A DNA stretch of 10,605 nt from WLWS01 sp964639535. Its GTDB lineage: Bacteria; Pseudomonadota; Gammaproteobacteria; Eutrophobiales; Eutrophobiaceae. A model generated the notes under the pieces. That model worked only from the letters and a program-made list of their open reading frames with translations, was not told the DNA's origin and did not search any database. Made by a program: the position numbers and the translations under genes. Shown piece by piece: positions 6,326-10,605 of the stretch. Numbering within the stretch: the stretch's first letter is position 1; each line of letters opens with the position of its first letter. The DNA lies in NCBI GenBank assembly GCA_964639535.1, contig CAZXDV010000093.1, forward strand, positions 1 through 10,605. The letters run 5' to 3'.

Positions 6326-6975
6326 AAAACAAATTAAACTACAGCTTCTCTGACAGGAAACTGCTGGCATTAGCGCTAACTCATCGAAGCGCTAATGCCA
6401 GCAATAACGAGCGTCTAGAGTATCTCGGCGATGCTATCCTTGGCTTCCTCGTGGCCGATATTCTTTTCCATGAGCTTAGTGACGTGGCTGAAGGGGCTCT
6501 CACCAGGAAGCGCGCATCGCTTGTTAAAAAGGAAACCCTTGCAAACCTGGCCAGGGAGCTTGATCTCGGCGAATTCATCCAGCTCGGCACCGGCGAGCGC
6601 AAGTCCGGCGGATGGCGTCGCGATTCTATCCTTTCCAACACACTGGAGGCCGTTATTGGAGCCATCTACCTTGATGGTGGTATTGATGATTGCCGCGTAT
6701 TTGTAAATGATATCTATGCCCAGTTACTGTCTTCACCACAGTTGCGTGAATCCACAAAAGATTCAAAGACTGAGTTACAGGAATATTTACAGGCCAGGAA
6801 ACTACCGCTACCACGATACACGGTAATTGCAGAAGAAGGCGAAGCGCACAAGCGTATCTTTTCAGTGGAGTGTCGCATCGAGCCCCTTGAAAAACCTGTT
6901 ACTGCTACCGGGAAATCCAAGCGCGTGGCCGAGCAACAGGCGGCGCTCAAGACACTGAAACTGCTTCAGCAATAA
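6301..6975 (+). CDS. rnc: Ribonuclease III
   Basis: The product has 224 residues (E. coli 226). RNase III cuts double-stranded RNA, including the 16S and 23S precursors and several mRNAs. The nuclease domain is residues 1 to about 150, with the signature NERLEYLGDAIL. Its acidic residues are E37, E40, D44, E64 and E116, matching E. coli E38, E41, D45, E65 and E117. The double-stranded RNA-binding domain is about 157-224 (TELQEYLQARKLPLPRY, GEAHKRIFSVEC, SKRVAEQQAALKTLKLL). The residue at the position of E. coli D114, a metal ligand, is Asn here (N113, codon AAC 6637-6639, in ILSNTLEAVIGA). The start is GTG 6301, overlapping the DUF4845 stop; no ATG lies in frame nearby. Codons 21-35 contain a perfect 16-bp inverted repeat. 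In E. coli RNase III cuts its own transcript leader to limit its level. Confidence 0.98.
   Translation: MNESLTQLENKLNYSFSDRKLLALALTHRSANASNNERLEYLGDAILGFLVADILFHELSDVAEGALTRKRASLVKKETLANLARELDLGEFIQLGTGERKSGGWRRDSILSNTLEAVIGAIYLDGGIDDCRVFVNDIYAQLLSSPQLRESTKDSKTELQEYLQARKLPLPRYTVIAEEGEAHKRIFSVECRIEPLEKPVTATGKSKRVAEQQAALKTLKLLQQ
6362..6403 (+). repeat. Perfect 16-bp inverted repeat inside rnc (10-base loop)
   Basis: TGCTGGCATTAGCGCT (6362-6377) is the exact reverse complement of AGCGCTAATGCCAGCA (6388-6403), separated by AACTCATCGA. In mRNA this gives an uninterrupted, GC-containing 16-bp stem beginning 61 bases after the first base of the start codon. The left arm plus two loop bases also contains the palindrome TTAGCGCTAA (6370-6379). 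No U-run follows, so it is not a terminator. It encodes residues 21-35, including a poorly constrained stretch, ANASN, before the active-site signature. Confidence 0.9.
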
Positions 6976-6984
6976 AGCCCGGCC

Positions 6985-7905
6985 ATGTCTGCCCATGATA
7001 AAACAGCCAGTGACACCCGCTGTGGCTTTGCGAGTATCATCGGCAGGCCCAATGTGGGCAAATCAACCCTGCTAAACGGGCTGGTAGGACAAAAAATCAG
7101 TATCACTTCGAGAAAACCACAAACCACCCAGCGACGCATAAATGGTATCAGTACGGAGGCAGGTGCCCAGGTAATTTACGTGGATACCCCGGGGCTTCAA
7201 TCACGCTACAGTGATGCTCTTAACCAGTACATGAAAAAGGAAATAAACGGCGCCCTGGTGCAGATCGATGCCGTTATCTTTGTGGTTGAAGCACTCAAGT
7301 GGAGTGAAGCGGATGAGGCGATCCTGGCCTTGATCAAAGACAGCCCGGCACCTGTCATACTGACCGTCAACAAGATCGACAAGGTCAGGGACAAGAAGCT
7401 GTTGCTGCCTTTCCTCGCGGAAGTTGCGGAAAAAAGGAAGTTTCAGAAAATCATTCCCCTGTCTGCTCGAAAACATTCCAGGTTAGACGAATTACAACAT
7501 GCCATCAGGGAATTAATGCCGCCCGGTCCTCTGCAGTACCCGGATGAGCAGGTATCTGACCGCAGCGTAAGATTCCTCGCTGCAGAGTTTATCCGGGAGA
7601 AACTGATTAATAGCCTCGGTAAAGAAGTACCCTATAAGCTAACGGTGAGTATTGAAAAATTCTCGGAAAACCAGGATGGAATTGAAATAGACGCGATTGT
7701 CTGGGTCGAGAGCAATAGCCAGAAGTCGATCGTTATAGGCAAGGAAGGAAAAGTCTTAAAGTCGGCAGGTGAAAGGGCCAGGAAAGACATGCAAAATCTA
7801 CTGCAACAAAAGGTCTTTCTTCGAACATGGGTGAAGGTAAGGAAAAACTGGACAAGGGACAACTCTGCTCTTGTCGCGCTTGGCTATGAGGAAGAGGGCA
7901 ACTAG
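6985..7905 (+). CDS. era: GTPase Era, 30S assembly factor
   Basis: Era (306 residues; E. coli 301) is an essential GTPase that binds the 3' end of 16S rRNA and helps mature the 30S subunit. The G domain shows G1 GRPNVGKST (20-28), the G2 region RKPQTTQRR (43-51), G3 DTPG (67-70), G4 NKID (129-132) and G5 SAR (160-162). The KH RNA-binding domain is about 210-290, with its GxxG loop in IGKEGK (251-256) and the Era-typical end VFLRTWVKVRKNW. ATG 6985 starts 9 bases after the rnc stop without a recognisable ribosome site, which suggests coupling to rnc. The rnc-era-recO order is the conserved one, and Era and RNase III both act on rRNA maturation. AGG is used for about half of its Arg codons. Confidence 0.99.
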   Translation: MSAHDKTASDTRCGFASIIGRPNVGKSTLLNGLVGQKISITSRKPQTTQRRINGISTEAGAQVIYVDTPGLQSRYSDALNQYMKKEINGALVQIDAVIFVVEALKWSEADEAILALIKDSPAPVILTVNKIDKVRDKKLLLPFLAEVAEKRKFQKIIPLSARKHSRLDELQHAIRELMPPGPLQYPDEQVSDRSVRFLAAEFIREKLINSLGKEVPYKLTVSIEKFSENQDGIEIDAIVWVESNSQKSIVIGKEGKVLKSAGERARKDMQNLLQQKVFLRTWVKVRKNWTRDNSALVALGYEEEGN

Positions 7906-7908
7906 ACC

Positions 7909-8628
7909 GTGAAAGTCACGCTAAGTCCCTGTTTCATCCTGCACCAGCGCCCATACCGTGAAACCAGCCTTCTTGTGGATGTTTTCTCCCGCGAGCATGG
8001 CCGATTGAGACTGGTTGCAAAAGGGGCGCGCAACAGCAAGAAGTGGCCGGCAGCCCTGTTCCAGGTAGCAAGGAACCTGAATGTCAGCTGGTCAGGAAAG
8101 GGAGAGCTCGCGACACTTACAGATATCGAGGCAACTCGAACAGCTTTTGATATCAATGGCAGCTGCGTTATGGCAGTTTTTTACATGAATGAGTTACTTG
8201 TCAGGTTGCTCCATTCCCACGAGCCCCATGCCGAGCTATTCGAGGCCTACGTGATGGCCCTGACACGTCTTGAACATGGAGAAAGTGAATCTGTGACCCT
8301 GCGATATTTTGAAAGACAGCTGCTTGATTCCATAGGCTATGGACTGGTGCTTGATCATGATATCCAGGATGGCTGTGAAATATCCCCTGAAAAGGAATAC
8401 CACTACTTTATTAACCAGGGTGCGCAACTGGACGCCGGGGGCGCAGGCACCAGCATCAGGATCAGCGGAGCAACTTTACTCGCCCTTGCTGATGAGAGTC
8501 TCGACGAGAACACCAATACAGTGTCATTGAAAAACCTCATGCGCAGCACCCTGGGTACTTACCTTGGTGATGAGCCATTAAAAAGTCGTGAGTTATATCG
8601 CCAGTACTCCCAGTTTGCGCCTGGCTGA
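7909..8628 (+). CDS. recO: DNA repair protein RecO
   Basis: RecO (239 residues; E. coli 242) works with RecR and RecF to load RecA onto SSB-coated single strands and anneals complementary DNA. Residues 1 to about 80 form the OB fold, with the typical start SPCFILHQRPYRETSLLVDV and FSREHGRLRLVAKGARN. The helical domain follows (FYMNELLVRLLHSHEPHAELF, LRYFERQLLDSIGYGL) and ends with LGDEPLKSRELYRQY. No four-Cys zinc site is present, as in the E. coli protein. The start is GTG 7909, three bases after the era stop, with a purine-rich AGAGGG at 7893-7898. A small inverted repeat, CGTGA-AAG-TCACG (7908-7920), covers the start codon. It is probably the last gene of the operon. In Pseudomonas pdxJ follows, but here it does not. 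Confidence 0.96.
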   Translation: MKVTLSPCFILHQRPYRETSLLVDVFSREHGRLRLVAKGARNSKKWPAALFQVARNLNVSWSGKGELATLTDIEATRTAFDINGSCVMAVFYMNELLVRLLHSHEPHAELFEAYVMALTRLEHGESESVTLRYFERQLLDSIGYGLVLDHDIQDGCEISPEKEYHYFINQGAQLDAGGAGTSIRISGATLLALADESLDENTNTVSLKNLMRSTLGTYLGDEPLKSRELYRQYSQFAPG

Positions 8629-8653
8629 AGTTCGAGCTAATCCCGCCCGCGCA

Positions 8654-8700
8654 TGTACCTTGACGTGTTTTGCAGATAGAATACGCCGCTTTTTATACAC
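8654..8700 (+). promoter_or_regulatory. Possible promoter in the recO-prfC gap
   Basis: The 88-bp gap contains TAGAAT (8677-8682), a good -10 word followed by GC-rich ACGCCGC, similar to the element before lepA. The -35 position (TGTACC, 8654-8659) is weak. TTGACG at 8660-8665 is only 11 bases from it, too close to pair. An alternative is TTGCAG (8670-8675) with TATACA (8694-8699), spacer 18. prfC probably has its own promoter, but the exact one is unclear. Confidence 0.3.
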
Positions 8701-8716
8701 CAGCCGAGTTTTATAA

Positions 8717-10282
8717 ATGCCAGGGCTTGAAACAGAACTAAGCAGAAGACGCACTTTTGCTATCATCTCCCACCCGGATGCCGGCAAGACTACCGTCACC
8801 GAGCAGCTCCTGCTGTATGGTGGTGCCATCCAGATGGCCGGTACTGTAAAAGCTCGCAAGTCCAGTCGCCATGCAACATCTGACTGGATGGCGATGGAGA
8901 AAGAGAGGGGTATTTCGGTTACCAGCTCGGTAATGCAGTTTCTCTATGGCGAGAAGGTCATTAATTTACTCGACACCCCTGGTCATGCTGACTTTTCAGA
9001 AGATACCTACAGAACCCTGACCGCGGTTGACTCGGCCCTGATGGTTATTGATGTTGCCAAGGGCGTGGAAGAACGTACCAGGAAGCTGATGGAGGTTTGC
9101 AGGCTTCGAACCACTCCGATTATCACGTTTATCAATAAACTGGACAGGGAAGGGCGCGACGCCATCGAGCTTCTCGATGAAATCGAATCCGATCTTTCGA
9201 TACAGTGCACCCCGGTTAGCTGGCCAATCGGTATGGGAAGCCAGCTGCGCGGCATCTACCACCTTCTTCGAGATGAAATTTTGCTTTATTCAAAAGAAGG
9301 AGAAACCAGGGTCATCAGTGGGTTGAAAAGTGATGAAGCCCGGCAAGAGCTTGGTTCCCAGTTAGAGGACCTTGAGAGCGAAATAGAACTGGTCACCGGT
9401 GCCTGCCCGTCGTTTTCCCTTGATGATTACCTCGAGGGCAAACAAACCCCGGTGTTTTTCGGATCTGCTTTACATAACTTTGGCATTGCCTACTTTCTCG
9501 ATCACCTGGCTGAACATGCACCTGGACCGATGCCGCGTGAATGCGTGGAAAGAACTGTCCTGTCCAGCGAAGACAAGTTCAGTGGTTTTGTATTCAAGAT
9601 CCAGGCAAACATGGACCCGGCCCACCGGGACAGGATCGCGTTCCTGAGGATATGCTCCGGAAATTACAGGAAAGGCATCAAGTTGCACCATGTGCGTACC
9701 GGTAAGGACCTGCAATCGGTCAACGCGATGACCTTTCTCGCCGGAGAACGGGAGCATGCAGAGGACGCCTGGCCGGGAGACATCATTGGGCTGCATAACC
9801 ATGGAACCATCCAGGTTGGAGATTCATTCAGTGAAGGTGAGAAGCTCAGCTTCCAGGGTATCCCACATTTTGCCCCGGAGCTGTTTCGCCGCGTTCAACT
9901 CCGGGATCCTCTGAAGATGAAGGCACTGTTAAAAGGCCTTCTGCAGCTTGGAGAAGAGGGTGCCACGCAGGTTTTCAGGCCCCTTAACAGCAATGAACTG
10001 ATCGTCGGTGCAGTTGGCACCCTGCAATTTGACGTGGTTGCCTGGAGACTGAAAGACGAATACAACGTCGAATGCGCCTATGACAACGTGGCTGTAAATA
10101 CAGCGAGGTGGATCAGGTGTGAAGATGAAAGTATGTTGGCCGAGTTTCGCAAGAAAGCCTCGGTAAATCTCGCCCTTGATGGTGGGGACTACCTGACTTA
10201 CCTGGCACCTTCAATTGTCAACCTGAACCTGACCATGGAGCGCTGGCCGGGTATCGAGTTTAACGCCACGCGGGAACACTAG
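8717..10282 (+). CDS. prfC: Peptide chain release factor 3 (RF3)
   Basis: RF3 (521 residues; E. coli 529) is a ribosomal GTPase that removes RF1 or RF2 after peptide release and takes part in post-peptidyl-transfer quality control. The G domain has G1 SHPDAGKTT (18-26), the RF3-specific stretch RHATSDWMAMEKERGISVTS (51-70), G3 DTPGH (86-90) and G4 NKLD (140-143). Later parts are also typical: TPVFFGSALHNFGI, FSGFVFKIQANMDPAHRDRIAF, and the C-terminal ELIVGAVGTLQFDVVAWRL and DEYNVECAYDNVAV. ATG 8717 has a weak GAG (8706-8708) as ribosome site. It lies 88 bases after recO, so it may have its own promoter. Its stop is only 6 bases from the stop of the convergent minus-strand gene. In E. coli prfC is elsewhere in the genome, so the link to recO is a local arrangement. 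Confidence 0.98.
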   Translation: MPGLETELSRRRTFAIISHPDAGKTTVTEQLLLYGGAIQMAGTVKARKSSRHATSDWMAMEKERGISVTSSVMQFLYGEKVINLLDTPGHADFSEDTYRTLTAVDSALMVIDVAKGVEERTRKLMEVCRLRTTPIITFINKLDREGRDAIELLDEIESDLSIQCTPVSWPIGMGSQLRGIYHLLRDEILLYSKEGETRVISGLKSDEARQELGSQLEDLESEIELVTGACPSFSLDDYLEGKQTPVFFGSALHNFGIAYFLDHLAEHAPGPMPRECVERTVLSSEDKFSGFVFKIQANMDPAHRDRIAFLRICSGNYRKGIKLHHVRTGKDLQSVNAMTFLAGEREHAEDAWPGDIIGLHNHGTIQVGDSFSEGEKLSFQGIPHFAPELFRRVQLRDPLKMKALLKGLLQLGEEGATQVFRPLNSNELIVGAVGTLQFDVVAWRLKDEYNVECAYDNVAVNTARWIRCEDESMLAEFRKKASVNLALDGGDYLTYLAPSIVNLNLTMERWPGIEFNATREH

Positions 10283-10288
10283 CCGGCG

Positions 10289-10605
10289 TTAATCACTGCT
10301 CCCGCTGTCACTTGAACCTGATTCCGCGACGCGTTCCCCGGGTTCCTTGCTGACCGGCTTGTTAGCCTGCCCGGGTGCGGGCTTTTCACTGGTACTGCCT
10401 GCTGACGAATGGGAACTTGCCCTCTCGACATTTCTTGGATTTATACGGGTCACGTCTTCACTATCCGTGGAGCCAGCCTGCTGGCTCCTGGGCGCTGCTG
10501 CCTCCGGGGTTTCAAACCGGGGTTCCTGTGGAGCTACGGGTTTTGAAGCCGGCTTTTCGCTCGAATCAGCCTGTGCATGAGCCTGGTTGTTACTTTCCTG
10601 TTGCT
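10289..10605 (-). CDS. C-terminal tail of an unidentified, disordered Ser/Pro/Ala/Glu-rich protein (5' end outside window)
   Basis: On the minus strand a frame enters from the right edge and stays open for 104 codons to TAA (complement of 10289-10291). The visible sequence is low in complexity: rich in Ser, Ala, Pro, Glu and Gln, with no hydrophobic segment and no cysteine. Pieces include KPASKPVAPQEPRFETPEAA, DSEDVTRINPRNVERASS and the very end, ESGSSDSGSSD. This looks like an intrinsically disordered C-terminal tail. I do not recognise the family. Such tails occur on RNase E and on several envelope or cell-division proteins, but nothing here decides between them. Support for coding is the uninterrupted frame, the coherent composition, and a stop placed 6 bases from the prfC stop in tail-to-tail arrangement. 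The plus-strand open frame from 10347 has no family features and is probably its shadow. Confidence 0.7.
   Translation of the reverse strand, partial: QQESNNQAHAQADSSEKPASKPVAPQEPRFETPEAAAPRSQQAGSTDSEDVTRINPRNVERASSHSSAGSTSEKPAPGQANKPVSKEPGERVAESGSSDSGSSD
10369..10386 (+). terminator. Possible rho-independent terminator for prfC, inside the convergent gene
   Basis: GCCCG (10369-10373) and CGGGC (10378-10382) form a 5-bp GC stem with a GGTG loop, followed directly by TTTT (10383-10386). It lies about 87 bases past the prfC stop, within the 3' coding part of the minus-strand gene. The stem and the T-run are both short, so termination would be weak at best. Confidence 0.33.
10469..10488. repeat. 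8-bp inverted repeat in the minus-strand gene
   Basis: GGAGCCAG (10469-10476) and CTGGCTCC (10481-10488) are perfect inverted arms around CCTG. The repeat lies in the codons for RSQQAGS of the disordered tail. No T-run follows on either strand, so it is not a classical terminator, and no role is evident. Confidence 0.6.

Noticed and set aside
8329..8343. Palindrome TCCATAGGCTATGGA in recO
   Set aside because: Arms of 7 bases with a single centre base are expected about once by chance in a window of this size.
8660..8682. TTGACG and TAGAAT as a promoter pair before prfC
   Set aside because: The spacer is 11 bases, too short for sigma-70 promoters; the two words probably do not work together.
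10504..10524. CCGGGGTT repeated 13 bases apart in the minus-strand gene
   Set aside because: Only two copies in low-complexity coding sequence, most simply explained by Pro-rich codons.
10347..10580. Plus-strand open frame of 77 codons after prfC
   Set aside because: It has no ribosome site or family feature and overlaps the minus-strand frame, which runs longer and has a coherent disordered-tail composition.

Overview
The window carries a conserved housekeeping block of a gammaproteobacterium. The order rseA-rseB-mucD-(glutaredoxin-like)-lepA-lepB-DUF4845-rnc-era-recO is the arrangement known downstream of rpoE/algU in Pseudomonas and relatives. The species cannot be named from the sequence. 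GC content looks moderate, and AGG is an unusually common arginine codon in most of the genes.

Layout: positions 1-362 hold the 3' end of rseA, the membrane anti-sigma factor. rseB (432-1430, TTG start), the periplasmic protease mucD (1432-2859) and a small thioredoxin-fold protein (2856-3098, GTG start overlapping the mucD stop) follow closely. This is the envelope-stress half. A 129-bp gap with a hairpin and a possible promoter separates it from the second half: lepA (3228-5021), lepB (5042-5860), a DUF4845 membrane protein (5897-6304), rnc (6301-6975), era (6985-7905) and recO (7909-8628), with gaps of 36 bp or less or short overlaps. After an 88-bp gap comes prfC (8717-10282). A convergent minus-strand gene (10289-10605) then runs off the window; only its disordered, Ser/Pro/Ala/Glu-rich C-terminus is visible. 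Every stretch longer than about 130 bases is genic.

How the genes work together: RseA, RseB and MucD sense and repair misfolded envelope proteins and control the sigma-E type factor expected just upstream of the window. LepA, Era, RNase III and RF3 act on ribosomes (elongation, 30S maturation, rRNA processing, termination). LepB cleaves signal peptides of exported proteins. RecO works in recombinational repair.

The block is mostly ordinary, and I see no new defence, mobile or biosynthetic system. The best leads are both in rnc. One is a perfect 16-bp inverted repeat inside the start of the RNase III gene, a candidate self-cleavage site. The other is an Asn at the position of a conserved metal-binding Asp (E. 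coli D114) in the RNase III active site. Lesser points are a hairpin over the rnc start codon, mutually exclusive hairpins between the two operon halves, and prfC following recO directly instead of pdxJ.
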